A DNA stretch of 64,000 nucleotides from Devosia sp. (GCF_017307495.1 NZ_JAFKHE010000012.1:1-64000); one strand, 5' to 3'; positions 50,644-59,819 are shown, numbered from the stretch's first letter. The notes: generated from the letters alone by a model not told the origin. A program made the numbers and translations.

Positions 50644-51131
50644 CCGAGCAGCGCTACGCCGTGCTGAACGGCAACACTGTGATCGACGCCGTGCTGTGGG
50701 ACCCCGAGAGGTATCCGAACTATGCCTACCCTTGGGAGCATACCGCACTTGTGCCGCACGCCACGGCCATGCCCGGCTGGACCCGCAACGGCAACGTGTG
50801 GACCCCTCCGGCTCCCGAGGAGCCCGATCCGGGTCTCGAACCCAAGGTCAACGACATCTACCCGCCGCTGGAGAAGTGGCGCTTCTGGACGGTGGTCCGC
50901 TCGCCCGGCTCTATCGGTGAGGCCAACCTGCGTGGCGCTATCGAGGCGCACCCGGACGGCAACTTCAAGGCCCTCGCCCTGTCGATCCTCGACGATCCTC
51001 CGGGCGGGCTTTACATGCGCAGCAATCCGCTGTTCGCAGACGCCACCCTGCTAGGGACCCTCGGCCTCACCGAAGCCGCCGTAAACGCCATGTGGAACAG
51101 CGCTCATGCCCTCACGCTCCCCGGCTCCTGA
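50640..51131 (+). CDS. tail-fibre-associated protein, unknown
   Basis: 163 residues, starting in an ATGA overlap. RYAVLNGNTVIDAVLWDPER resembles the start of small fibre-tip or fibre-assembly proteins, and NMWNSA-type ends occur in the same context. No definite family. Confidence 0.5.
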   Translation: MTEQRYAVLNGNTVIDAVLWDPERYPNYAYPWEHTALVPHATAMPGWTRNGNVWTPPAPEEPDPGLEPKVNDIYPPLEKWRFWTVVRSPGSIGEANLRGAIEAHPDGNFKALALSILDDPPGGLYMRSNPLFADATLLGTLGLTEAAVNAMWNSAHALTLPGS

Positions 51132-51921
51132 GACGGTCAGCTTCGACGGGCGCAAGCTCGACGGCAAGAAGCTGATGCTTGCGGTGCCGATGTATGGCGG
51201 CGCCAGCAAGACCGAGTTCACGACTTCGATCATGCATCTGAACGCCGCCTGCGCGCAGCTATCCATCCCCGTGATATGGTGCCCGCTGCACGGCGAGAGC
51301 CTGATCCCTCGGGCCCGCAACGCTCTCGCCAACCACTTTCTCAAATCCGACTGCACGCATCTGCTGTTCATCGACGCTGACATCGACTTCGACCCGGTGG
51401 ACGTGATCCGCATGGTTGTGGCCGACAAGGAGTTGATCGGCGGCCCCTACCCGGCGAAGAACATAGATTGGGACTTCATCCGCAGGCTGGTGCTCGCCCG
51501 ACCCGACATCACGCCAGCTGAGCTCGCGCAGACATCGAGGCGCTACCACTTCAACTACCTGCCCGGCCAACCGCTGGGCTACGACCACTCCCAGCCGCTT
51601 CAGGTTCGGGACGTGTCCACGGGCATGATGCTCATTGCCCGGCCTGTGTTCGACGTGATCCGCGAGCGCTGGCCCGAGCAGTCCTACATGACCAACTCCA
51701 GCTTCGAGACTCCGGAGCGGGTCTACAACTACTTCGGCGTCGGGGTCGAAGACGACATCCTCCTGAGTGAGGACTACTACCTCTGCAAGCGCTGGAGGGA
51801 AACCGGCGGGGCCGTATGGCTCGCCCCGTGGATGAAGATGCGGCACATCGGGGAATACGCCTACGGCGGCGAGGGCCTCGAAGCCTCAGAGGCCGCATGG
51901 CTGACGGCCAGCGGCGCTTAG
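51106..51921 (+). CDS. GT-A fold glycosyltransferase
   Basis: 271 residues. Start MLAVPMYGGASKTEFT-like beta strand, then the DxD-type motif in LLFIDADIDFDPVDV, and a C-terminal VEDDILLSEDYYLCKRW region typical of GT-A enzymes. It begins inside the 3' end of the previous gene (26-base overlap). In phages such enzymes glycosylate tail fibres, DNA or host surface polysaccharide; the substrate is unknown here. Confidence 0.75.
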   Translation: MPSRSPAPETVSFDGRKLDGKKLMLAVPMYGGASKTEFTTSIMHLNAACAQLSIPVIWCPLHGESLIPRARNALANHFLKSDCTHLLFIDADIDFDPVDVIRMVVADKELIGGPYPAKNIDWDFIRRLVLARPDITPAELAQTSRRYHFNYLPGQPLGYDHSQPLQVRDVSTGMMLIARPVFDVIRERWPEQSYMTNSSFETPERVYNYFGVGVEDDILLSEDYYLCKRWRETGGAVWLAPWMKMRHIGEYAYGGEGLEASEAAWLTASGA

Positions 51922-51932
51922 GAGCACCCAAC

Positions 51933-52349
51933 ATGTTCGCGAATGCCGAAGGGGGCGGTGGCCAGTTCACCGCCCCCTTGCTTTTGACCCCCGATCCGAA
52001 AGGGCGAGGTTACCGGACAAGCCGCTCGTTCTCATACGACATCGGCTTCAAGGGATCGCGTCTCACCATCACGGTGCCCGAGAGCTTCCCGACCGATCTC
52101 GCCACGGTGCCCCGCGCGCTGTGGTGGCTCTTCCCGCCGCATGACCCGCAGTACGCGGCTGCGGCGGTGCTCCACGACTACCTCTACTCGTGGCGCTCCC
52201 CCGATGGGGAAGCCTTCGACCGCGCGACGGCCGACGGCATCTTCCTCGAGGCCATGCTGATCCTGGGCGTCCCTCGCTGGAAGGCCTTGGTCATGTTCGC
52301 TGCGGTCCGCGTCTACAGCGAAACCACCCCAATCAAATCGCCCGGCTGA
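51933..52349 (+). CDS. DUF1353 protein
   Basis: 138 residues from ATG 51933 behind GGAGC. VPESFPTDLATVPRALWWLF and AAAAVLHDYLYSWRS match the DUF1353 family of phage proteins, unknown in role. Sits between the glycosyltransferase and tail sheath genes. Confidence 0.8.
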   Translation: MFANAEGGGGQFTAPLLLTPDPKGRGYRTSRSFSYDIGFKGSRLTITVPESFPTDLATVPRALWWLFPPHDPQYAAAAVLHDYLYSWRSPDGEAFDRATADGIFLEAMLILGVPRWKALVMFAAVRVYSETTPIKSPG

Positions 52350-52377
52350 CCGGGCAAAACCCCAAGGAGATCTGCAA

Positions 52378-53835
52378 ATGGCAGACATCTACCTCCACGG
52401 TATTGAGACCGTTGAGAAGGATAGCGGTCCGCGCCCGGTCAACACGATCGACACTGGTGTGATCGGCCTCGTGGGCACCGCCCCCGACGCTGACGATACC
52501 CTGTGGCCGGTCGATACCCCGATCGCGATCCACGGCATCAACGACGTCCCGGAAGCGCTCGGCGCCACCGGCACCCTGCTCGACGCCATCAACGCCATCT
52601 TCGACCAGGCCACGCGCGTGTCCCAGACGATCGTGCTGGTGCGCGTCGAGGAAGGCGCCAACCTGGCGGCGACTGTCGGCAACATCATCGGCAGCCCGAC
52701 CGCCCGCACTGGCCTTCACGCTCTCCGCAAGGCGAAGACCCTGCTGAACCTCGACCCGAAGCTGCTCATCGCTCCGGGCTTCACCGGGCATCGCCCCACG
52801 GACGGCGTCGCCTCGATCGCGGTGACCACCCAGGGCGACGGCTACGACGAGGCTCCGGTCGTCAGCTTCACCGGCGGCGGCGGCTTCGGCGCCGCGGCCC
52901 ATGCGGTGATCGACGCAACCGGCAAGGTCACGTCCATCGTGGTCGATAACCCCGGTCAGGGCTACGCGATAGCCCCGACCGTGGTGCTGACCGGCGGCGG
53001 GTTCTCGACCCTCGCCGTCGCGACCGCGACCCTCGGCGCCGTGGCGAACCCCGTCGCCGTCGAGATGGTGATCCTGGCGAACATCCTGCGCGCCTGCGCT
53101 ATCGTCGACGGCCCGAACTCCACGACGGCCGCCGCGGTGACCTACCGTCTGGACTTCAACAGCGACCGCCTGCTGATCGTCGATCCCTTCGTGAAGATCC
53201 AAAAGGGCGCCAGCATCGTCAGCGAGCCGGCCTCCGCCCGCATCGCCGGCCTGCAGGCCCAGATCGACTATGCCGAGGGCTTCTGGTTCTCGCCGTCGAA
53301 CCACGTCATCCAGGGTATCGTCGGCGCTCACCGCGTCGTTGAGCACTCTCTCTCCGATCCGTCGGTCGAGAGCCAGTTCCTCAACAAGAACGCGGTGGCG
53401 ACGATCGTGCGGTCGCCCTCGGGTGGCTTCAAGCTCTGGGGCTCGAGGGTTCCGTCCTCCGACTCGCTGAAGGTGTTCTGGTCGGTGCGCCGCGCGCACG
53501 ACACGATCATCACCTCGATCGAGCTGGCGCACGAACCCTTCATCGACAAGCCGTTCAGCCTGCAGGTGCTGACCGACATCGCCGAGACGGTGAACCAGGC
53601 CCTCCGCAAGTGGAAGGCTATGGGCGCCACGCTCGGCGGTCGCGTCTGGCTCGATGCCGGCCTGAACACGAAGGAGTCGTGGGCGAGCGGCCACCTGTTC
53701 GTGTCTTACGACGCGGAAGGCCCGGCGCCGATCGAGCACATCACCTTCCAGTTCTCGCGGAACACGGGCTACTACGAGCAGCTCGGGCAGGACGCCATCC
53801 GCGAAATCGCCCGGCTCTCCGGTCGCGCGATCTAA
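52378..53835 (+). CDS. tail sheath protein
   Basis: 485 residues with sheath-family regions: GVIGLVGTAPDADDTLWPVD near the start and a conserved C-terminal YYEQLGQDAIREIARLSGRA. Contractile sheath around the tube. Central beta-rich insertion (GGGGFGAAAHAVIDATGKVT) is probably surface exposed. Well placed ahead of the tube gene. Confidence 0.92.
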   Translation: MADIYLHGIETVEKDSGPRPVNTIDTGVIGLVGTAPDADDTLWPVDTPIAIHGINDVPEALGATGTLLDAINAIFDQATRVSQTIVLVRVEEGANLAATVGNIIGSPTARTGLHALRKAKTLLNLDPKLLIAPGFTGHRPTDGVASIAVTTQGDGYDEAPVVSFTGGGGFGAAAHAVIDATGKVTSIVVDNPGQGYAIAPTVVLTGGGFSTLAVATATLGAVANPVAVEMVILANILRACAIVDGPNSTTAAAVTYRLDFNSDRLLIVDPFVKIQKGASIVSEPASARIAGLQAQIDYAEGFWFSPSNHVIQGIVGAHRVVEHSLSDPSVESQFLNKNAVATIVRSPSGGFKLWGSRVPSSDSLKVFWSVRRAHDTIITSIELAHEPFIDKPFSLQVLTDIAETVNQALRKWKAMGATLGGRVWLDAGLNTKESWASGHLFVSYDAEGPAPIEHITFQFSRNTGYYEQLGQDAIREIARLSGRAI

Positions 53836-53859
53836 CCCCCAGTCCGCTAGGAGAAAGAC

Positions 53860-54378
53860 ATGCGCGACATTCTTCAGGGGTTCACCGTCTATATCGCGGG
53901 GGTGGACCACGGCATCGACTGCGAGGAGATCGGCCTGCCGACCCCGCAGGTCGTTCAGCAGGAGTACCGCGGTGGGGGCATGGACCTCGCCGTGAACCAC
54001 GGCATGGCGGCGCTCGAGGCGCTCGAGGCGACCTTCAAGTTCGCCGGCCATTCCCGCAACATCCTGCAGCAGGTTGCCCGGGGCCCTGGCAAGTTCCTCA
54101 CCGTGACCGCTCGCGGCGCGGTGATGAACACCCTCACCGGCGAGCACGACGCCCACGTCGTGGTGCTGCAGGGCCAGTTCAATGAGCACTCCCGGGACAG
54201 CTGGAAGCGCGGCGAAAAGGGCGGCCTCGAGGTCACCATGAGCGGCATCCTTGCCTACCGGTACGAGATCGCCGGCAACGTCGTCCACGAGATCCAGGCT
54301 TACCCGCCGCGTCGCGTGATCAACGGCGTCGACGAGCTCGCCTCCATCAACACCATCCTGGGCTACGCGAATGGATAA
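53860..54378 (+). CDS. tail tube protein (FII-like)
   Basis: 172 residues of the P2 FII/tube family: LPTPQVVQQEYRGGGMDLAV and the C-terminal RYEIAGNVVHEIQAYPPRRV. Polymerises into the inner tube. AGGAGA six bases before the ATG. Confidence 0.9.
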   Translation: MRDILQGFTVYIAGVDHGIDCEEIGLPTPQVVQQEYRGGGMDLAVNHGMAALEALEATFKFAGHSRNILQQVARGPGKFLTVTARGAVMNTLTGEHDAHVVVLQGQFNEHSRDSWKRGEKGGLEVTMSGILAYRYEIAGNVVHEIQAYPPRRVINGVDELASINTILGYANG

Positions 54379-54772
54379 AGTCGTCAAAGCAACCCCGGGT
54401 CTCGAAGCAGGGGTGGCCTCGGCCGCCCCTGTTGCTTCTGGCCCGAACTATCTCAGCGACCGCCCGCGGTCCAGGACGTTCACCCTCGACGAGCCCTTCG
54501 AGCTCGGCGGCGTTACGTACACCGAGATCACCGCCCGCCGCCTCAGCGGCGCGGCCCTCCTGTCGCTCCAGAAGCAGCTCCAGCTGCCCGGGGCCGACCC
54601 CTCCGCCGTGATGTTCGGCGCCCTCTGCGGCGTCCCCCCGGCAGTCATCCTTGCCCTCGACGCTGTCGACTTCGCGAAGGTCAGCGTGGGCGCAAAGGAT
54701 TTTATGCCCCAGTCGGTGCTCGCGGCGTCCGCGTCGACTGGAGACGATGGTCCGAATACGCCGCAGACGTAG
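54371..54772 (+). CDS. tail assembly protein E
   Basis: 133 residues, overlapping the tube stop. Contains FELGGVTYTEITARRLSGAA and LCGVPPAVILALDAVDFAKV, the gpE-type chaperone pattern. In P2-like phages it is extended by a -1 frameshift into E'; the corresponding frame is present here. Confidence 0.82.
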   Translation: MDKVVKATPGLEAGVASAAPVASGPNYLSDRPRSRTFTLDEPFELGGVTYTEITARRLSGAALLSLQKQLQLPGADPSAVMFGALCGVPPAVILALDAVDFAKVSVGAKDFMPQSVLAASASTGDDGPNTPQT

Positions 54773-54891
54773 CCCACGTCCTCCACTTCTCGCGTCAGGA
54801 GCTCTTCGAGATGGATCTCGAGGAGCTCGCGACGTGGCACGCGGAGGCCATGCGGGTAGTGAGGGAAATGAATGGCATCCGCGGCTCGTGA
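54700..54891 (+). CDS. E' (GpE-like) extension in -1 frame
   Basis: In the -1 frame relative to E, the sequence WRRWSEYAADVAHVLHFSRQ then MDLEELATWHAEAMRVVREM ends at TGA 54889-54891. This is the P2 E' (GpE) signature and lacks its own start. It would be made by -1 slippage from E to give E+E', the tape-measure chaperone. The slippery site is not obvious; the start coordinate is approximate. Confidence 0.65.
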   Translation, partial: FYAPVGARGVRVDWRRWSEYAADVAHVLHFSRQELFEMDLEELATWHAEAMRVVREMNGIRGS

Positions 54892-57559
54892 AGCTTCACT
54901 CATCCTCCGTCTCGTCGATCAGGTCACCGGTCCGGCCAAGGCCATCACCGGTGCCCTGACGAGCCTCAGCGGGACGATGGCCGGCATCCGCACCATGCGT
55001 GCGGTGTCGGACAGCGTCGCCGAGGCGGGCAGGAACATGCGCCGCGCGGCAACCGATGCCTCCGGCCTCTCCGTCCCGATGGTCATCATCGGCAAGGAGG
55101 CCGCCGAGGCGGTCTACAATTTCGAGAAGGCGGGCAACGCTGCCCAGGCTTACGGCGACATCACCGCCGCCCAGCGCGAAGAGCTGGAAAAGTACGCCTC
55201 GCTCCTCAATGAGGAGTCGCCCTTCACCCTCAACCAGATCATGGACGCTGCGAACGAGCTGTTCCGTGCCGGCTTGAGCTTCGAGCAGGCGATGGGCGCT
55301 CTCCGCGGCTCCCTGCAGCTCGGCACCGCCGGCGACCTCGATGTCGCCACCGCGACCGATCTGTCGACCAACATCCTGACCTCGATGCGTCTCCCGATGG
55401 AGACGGCCGAGCAGGTCCAGGAGTCGCTGAACAAGGTCAACGACGTTCTCGCCTATTCGGCGGCGAACTCTAACGCCGATGTGCTGCAGATGGCCGAGGC
55501 CTTCAAGTACGCCGGCGGTGTGGCTACGGCAGTCGGCATCCCGATGAACGAGCTCGCCACCATGTTCATGGTGATGGCGAAGAACGGCATCAAAGGCTCC
55601 GAGGCCGGCGTCGCTCTGCGCTCCGGCATCGTCCGTATGCTCCGCCCGACGCTGTTTGCGCAGCGGCAGCTCGATGCGCTCAACATCGAGATGGGCAACT
55701 TCGTTACCCTGGGCGAGAAGATCGACTTCTCGAACATCCAGGACGCGGTGTCGTCGCTCACCGGTAGCGACCTGGCGAACGTGCAGGGCCCGATCGAGGC
55801 GTTGCTCGAAAACGACATCCTGAAGCGCAGCCCGCAGAAGCTGGTTGCCAAGGTGATGGAGATCATCGCCCAGGAGGTCGGAGCGAGCGGCGCGGACATG
55901 GAGGTGGTCGGCGACGCCGTCACCCAGGCGATCATGACCGGCGCCGAGAAAGTCGACATAATCGGCTTCCTCAAGGAACTGAACGAGAAGGGCGCCAGCG
56001 CCGTCGACATGTCCTACATCTGGGACGTTCGACAGGGCTCGCGCCTGATGTCGCTCCTCTCCGAGGATCTCGACGAGCTGCTCGCCAACTTCGACAGCGA
56101 GGTGCAGGGGTCGGCCGCCCGCATGTCGGCAACCCGTCTCCTCGGCATCGTCGGCGTGGTCAACCAGTTCGATGCCGCCGTGAACGATCTCTACATGAGC
56201 ATCGCCGACAGTGGCGTGCTCGAGAGCGTCACCCAGATGATCAAGGGCTTCACCGATTGGCTTGACCGCCTGGCGGAATTGAACCCCAAGATTTTGGAGT
56301 TCGGCACATACGGCCTCGCTCTACTCGCGGTCCTCGCGCCGCTCGGCCTGATCCTTTCGGGCCTGGCCGGCTCCATCGCCTTCATCACCAACCCGATCAC
56401 GATCGTCGTGGCGGCGCTTGTTGCGCTGACCGCGGCGAACTGGCAAGGCGTGGTGATCTTCTGGCAGAGCCTCGAACGGTTCTTCACCCAGGGGCTCTCC
56501 CCAGAGGCTGTCGGCCTTCTGGGTCAGGTGGTGGGGTGGTTCCAGGCGCTGCCGCAAGCCTTCAGCGGCCAGTGGATCAACGCCGACCTTTCTACCTGGG
56601 GTCGGCAGGTCGGCGAGGGCCTAGCGGCCGCCGTCAACTCGGTGCCGAAGTTCGTCGAGTTCCTGGGGCAGCTCCGCGACCAGGCTCAGCCAGTGCTGGA
56701 CATGATCACGCCGGTGCTATCGGCCTTCGCCAGCACCATCGGCAAAGTCGCCGACATGATCGGCCACCTGGTCGGTGCGTCGTGGGATGCAGCGGTCACC
56801 TTCCTCACCAATTTTACCTCGAGCATCTCGCCTGAGACGCTCGAGACGTGGGGCAGGTGGGGACAGGTGATCTCCACCGTCGCCACCGGCCTGTGGTCGT
56901 TCATCGGCGCTGTTGCTGACGTTATCCGGATCGACCCCGCCGCCTGGAACACCTTCTGGACGGTAATGGGGGAGGGGTTCGCCCTGGTCGCGGACCTCTG
57001 GACGGGCACTCTCGACGCGGTCTTCACGGCGATCGCGAATATATCGACCACGATCATCTCCGAGTTCCAGAAGATCAACCTCTGGGAGATGGGCGCGCAG
57101 ATCATCCAGTCGCTGATCGACGGCCTTATGAGCAAGGCCGCCGAGCTGGGGCAGGCGATCGTCACTCTGGGCGGTCTGATCAACTTCGGGGGGTCCGGTG
57201 CTCCGGCCGGCGGGGGGGCCGGCAACGCGGTAATCAACGGCGTCGAGGACCCAGGTCTGCCGGCGGTGCCCGCCCGCGCTTCTGGCGGTCCGCTCTGGGA
57301 TGGCTGGTTCCTTGCCGGCGAGAAGGGCCCGGAGCTCGGCTACGCGTCGGGCAAGGGGCACATGTTCAACGCCTCAGAGACCAAACGGATGCTCGAGAGT
57401 GGCGGCCCGGGCGGTGGGGGTAGTGGGATGGCGCAGACCAACCACTTCCATTTCCACGGCACCCCACAAGAGAACGCGCGGGAAGTCTCGAAGGTGCTCG
57501 ATCGCCAGCTGCAGCGTTCCCGCGGCCTGTCGATGGAGGACCGCCTCACCTACGGTTGA
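54872..57559 (+). CDS. tail tape measure protein
   Basis: 895 residues. N-terminal core matches the TP901 family (GVATAVGIPMNELATMFMVM and EAGVALRSGIVRMLRP), then two hydrophobic segments (LALLAVLAPLGLILSGLAGS) and a Gly-rich C-terminus ending FHFHGTPQENAREVSKVL. The length sets tail length. The ATG overlaps E'. Confidence 0.88.
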   Translation: MASAAREASLILRLVDQVTGPAKAITGALTSLSGTMAGIRTMRAVSDSVAEAGRNMRRAATDASGLSVPMVIIGKEAAEAVYNFEKAGNAAQAYGDITAAQREELEKYASLLNEESPFTLNQIMDAANELFRAGLSFEQAMGALRGSLQLGTAGDLDVATATDLSTNILTSMRLPMETAEQVQESLNKVNDVLAYSAANSNADVLQMAEAFKYAGGVATAVGIPMNELATMFMVMAKNGIKGSEAGVALRSGIVRMLRPTLFAQRQLDALNIEMGNFVTLGEKIDFSNIQDAVSSLTGSDLANVQGPIEALLENDILKRSPQKLVAKVMEIIAQEVGASGADMEVVGDAVTQAIMTGAEKVDIIGFLKELNEKGASAVDMSYIWDVRQGSRLMSLLSEDLDELLANFDSEVQGSAARMSATRLLGIVGVVNQFDAAVNDLYMSIADSGVLESVTQMIKGFTDWLDRLAELNPKILEFGTYGLALLAVLAPLGLILSGLAGSIAFITNPITIVVAALVALTAANWQGVVIFWQSLERFFTQGLSPEAVGLLGQVVGWFQALPQAFSGQWINADLSTWGRQVGEGLAAAVNSVPKFVEFLGQLRDQAQPVLDMITPVLSAFASTIGKVADMIGHLVGASWDAAVTFLTNFTSSISPETLETWGRWGQVISTVATGLWSFIGAVADVIRIDPAAWNTFWTVMGEGFALVADLWTGTLDAVFTAIANISTTIISEFQKINLWEMGAQIIQSLIDGLMSKAAELGQAIVTLGGLINFGGSGAPAGGGAGNAVINGVEDPGLPAVPARASGGPLWDGWFLAGEKGPELGYASGKGHMFNASETKRMLESGGPGGGGSGMAQTNHFHFHGTPQENAREVSKVLDRQLQRSRGLSMEDRLTYG

Positions 57560-57570
57560 TGGAGTAGCAG

Positions 57571-57990
57571 ATGCCGCTGATGCGACTGGGCGCCTTTGTG
57601 TTCTCGGTGCCCACATATTCGTTCGAGAGCCTGCAGCGGTCGGTATCGAGCCGCGCCGAAAGCCAGATGGTGATCGGCGCGGCTCCACCTATCCACCTCC
57701 TCGGCCCGGGCGAAGAGACCATCGGCTTCACCAGCACATTCTACCCGTTCCACCTGAACGGGGGAGGGCTGGCGCAGCTGGAGGGCGTCAGGCAGGCGTG
57801 CCAGGCGCAGACCCCCATGATGCTGGTGTCGATCGGCGGCGTCGTCTTCGGGCGATGGGTGATCCGCAACGTCGGTGACGACCAGTCCTTCTTCCACCCT
57901 GCCGGCGCACCTCAGCGAGTCGAGGTGGACATGCAGCTAGTGAAATACACCGCCGGGGGCACCGGCCGGTCCAGCTTCAGGTTCTTTTGA
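57571..57990 (+). CDS. tail protein U
   Basis: 139 residues of the P2 gpU family: RLGAFVFSVPTYSFESLQRS at the start and HLLGPGEETIGFTSTFYPF. Binds the tail end to complete it. Coupled to the late control gene D by overlap. Confidence 0.88.
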   Translation: MPLMRLGAFVFSVPTYSFESLQRSVSSRAESQMVIGAAPPIHLLGPGEETIGFTSTFYPFHLNGGGLAQLEGVRQACQAQTPMMLVSIGGVVFGRWVIRNVGDDQSFFHPAGAPQRVEVDMQLVKYTAGGTGRSSFRFF

Positions 57991-58985
57991 TGGCGCGTCC
58001 CTTCTTCCGGGTGACGGCCGGGGGAGCGGACATCACGTCCAAGCTCGTCGGCCGAGGCATCTCCCTCACCATCACGGACGGCGTCGGCCGCGAGTCAGAC
58101 ACGATCCAGCTCGAAATCGACGACGTGAACGGCGAGGTCGCTGCGCCCCGCACGGGCGTGATCCTCAACGTCGTCGGCGGCTACGAGGACGGCCCGCAGC
58201 GGGACTTCGGCGACTATAAGGTCGACCAGGTTCAATACGCGGGCTGGCCGCAGAAAATCTCGATCAGCGCCCAGGCCGTGGACGCCAAGAGCGAGCAGAA
58301 GCAGAAGCGGGTGACCGACTACCAGGTCGACGACTTCCCAACCTACGGCGACATCTTCTCCGCTGCCGCCGGCCGCATGGGGCTCGAGCTCTCGATCTCT
58401 GCCGAGATCAAGTCGAAGGCCAACCCCTACGAGATGCAGTCGGAGGAGAACGACCTGGCGTTCAGCACTCGCCTGGGCGACAAGCTCGACGCGTCAGTAT
58501 CGGTGAAGTCTGGGCGCCTGGTCGTCGTCAAGCGCGGCAAGGGCACCACGGTGAGCGGGCAGCCGCTGCCGACTATTCTGGTCGAGTACGGCCGGAACGT
58601 CGTCAGTTACAACGTCACGCGCAAGGACAAGCCTAAGCACAGCACGGTGACCGCCACCTGGTTCGACCGCGACAAGGTCGAACGAAAGGAGGCGACGGTC
58701 TCGGCTAGCAGCGAGGGGCCGGACTTCCTGATGCGCGACCCCTATGCCACCGAAGACGAGGCAAACGAGGCCGCCGGCGCGAAGGCCAAGGAGCTGCAGC
58801 GCGGCGAGGCCTCTGCGTCTTTCGAGATCGACGGTGACCCGATGGCTAGAGCCGAGGCGCACGTCGAGGCCATCGGCCTCCGCGACCAGGTGGACGGGCT
58901 CTGGCGAGCGACCACCGTGACCCACAACTTCTCGTCGACGTCGCCCTACACGACCTCGATCGAGTGTGAGTTGCCCGACCGCTAG
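57990..58985 (+). CDS. late control protein D / baseplate hub
   Basis: 331 residues from ATG 57990, overlapping the U stop. ISLTITDGVGRESDTIQLEI and GELDASV-like segments of the gpD hub family are present; the C-terminal EIDGDPMARAEAHVEAIGLR is conserved. The hub joins spike and tube. Confidence 0.87.
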   Translation: MARPFFRVTAGGADITSKLVGRGISLTITDGVGRESDTIQLEIDDVNGEVAAPRTGVILNVVGGYEDGPQRDFGDYKVDQVQYAGWPQKISISAQAVDAKSEQKQKRVTDYQVDDFPTYGDIFSAAAGRMGLELSISAEIKSKANPYEMQSEENDLAFSTRLGDKLDASVSVKSGRLVVVKRGKGTTVSGQPLPTILVEYGRNVVSYNVTRKDKPKHSTVTATWFDRDKVERKEATVSASSEGPDFLMRDPYATEDEANEAAGAKAKELQRGEASASFEIDGDPMARAEAHVEAIGLRDQVDGLWRATTVTHNFSSTSPYTTSIECELPDR

Positions 58986-59161
58986 CCGCTGCCTTCCGGC
59001 TTGGCATCCTCAAGCCAGACTTCCTCGCGGATGCCGACGAGGTCGCGAAGGGTCTGGATGTCGATGGCCGCTTGCCGCAGCGGGATCTGAAGGTCGGACC
59101 GCGCCACCTCGTCGACCTGATCAGCAGCCTCAAGCAAGCGCTCGATGATGTCCTTGGGCAT
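58982..59161 (-). CDS. small antisense gene inside the tail operon
   Basis: 59 residues from ATG 59159-59161 on the minus strand, behind GGGAGGG at good spacing. PKDIIERLLEAADQVDEVAR and IDIQTLRDLVGIREEVW have the helical pattern of small phage accessory proteins. It fills the gap between genes D and X in the opposite direction, with a four-base tail-to-tail overlap with D. Probably an added gene. Confidence 0.6.
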   Translation of the reverse strand: MPKDIIERLLEAADQVDEVARSDLQIPLRQAAIDIQTLRDLVGIREEVWLEDAKPEGSG

Positions 59162-59207
59162 GGGTTGTCCCTCCCGCGGCGAGCCTACCACAACAAGGGT
59201 GCCTCCG

Positions 59208-59441
59208 ATGCGCTTCACGTACCTGCCTTCGGGTGGGGCGAGCTACGTCACCTCGCAGGGGGACGTGCTCGATCTCATCGCCTTCAACTTCTACGGCGAC
59301 CACCCCGGGAACACGGAGCGGCTCTACGCCGCCAACCGTGATCTGGCGCTGGTGCCGCAGCCCTATGCGGCAGGCATAACGATCCTGCTGCCGCCTCCGG
59401 CGCCCAGGAAGCCGGCCGCGCAAATCCAGCTCTGGGACTAA
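59208..59441 (+). CDS. tail protein X (LysM-like)
   Basis: 77 residues from ATG 59208. Y-V-T-S-Q-G-D-x-L-D pattern (YVTSQGDVLDLIAFNFYGD) and NRDLALVPQPYAAGITILLP match P2 gpX, a LysM-like peptidoglycan-binding tail protein. Separated from D by the antisense gene. Confidence 0.85.
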   Translation: MRFTYLPSGGASYVTSQGDVLDLIAFNFYGDHPGNTERLYAANRDLALVPQPYAAGITILLPPPAPRKPAAQIQLWD

Positions 59442-59450
59442 GGAAACCTC

Positions 59451-59777
59451 ATGACTGACATGGACTTCGGCGGCGCCATTAAGGCGCTGAAGGAGGGCAA
59501 GAAGGTCGCCCGTGCTTCGTGGTCGGGCGACCAGATCTCGTTCCTCTACCTCGTGCAAGGCAGCACCTTCACGGTGAACCGCGCACCCCTCGCGCCGCTC
59601 TTCGGCGGGAAGGTCGTCAACTACCAAGGCCACATTGACGCTTTCTGGAACGCTCCGGCCTACGCCAGCGGCGGCAGCCGGCTCCACGCCTGGGGTGTGG
59701 CAGCCCACCCAGGAAGACATGCTCGCCCACGACTGGCACGTCCGCGACTAGCTCAACCCATACTGACCACCCGATGA
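59451..59777 (+). CDS. DUF2829/Tad2-like protein with C-terminal frameshift
   Basis: MDFGGAIKALKEGKKVARAS, W, then FLYLVQGSTFTVNRAPL and VNYQGHID are the signature of DUF2829 proteins, the family of Tad2, which sequesters the Thoeris signal molecule. The normal end, TQEDMLAHDWHV, is present in another frame (WQPTQEDMLAHDWHV, ending at TAG 59749-59751); a one-base change near the GGGG at 59691-59694 would join them. As read, the protein has a foreign Arg/Pro-rich tail. Behind AAGGAAA. Either a damaged anti-defence gene or a sequence error. Confidence 0.75.
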   Translation: MTDMDFGGAIKALKEGKKVARASWSGDQISFLYLVQGSTFTVNRAPLAPLFGGKVVNYQGHIDAFWNAPAYASGGSRLHAWGVAAHPGRHARPRLARPRLAQPILTTR

Positions 59778-59800
59778 CCCGCCCCTCCAGGCGGGTTTTT
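59777..59800 (+). terminator. rho-independent terminator after the Tad2-like gene
   Basis: ACCCGCC-CCTCCA-GGCGGGT followed by TTTT, ending the tail transcript ahead of the lysis block. Confidence 0.85.
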
Positions 59801-59819
59801 CATTTCAAGGAGAACCTCA

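Noticed and set aside
52333..54387. 684-residue minus-strand frame under sheath and tube genes
   Set aside because: Antisense shadow with no motif; sheath and tube are certain on the plus strand.
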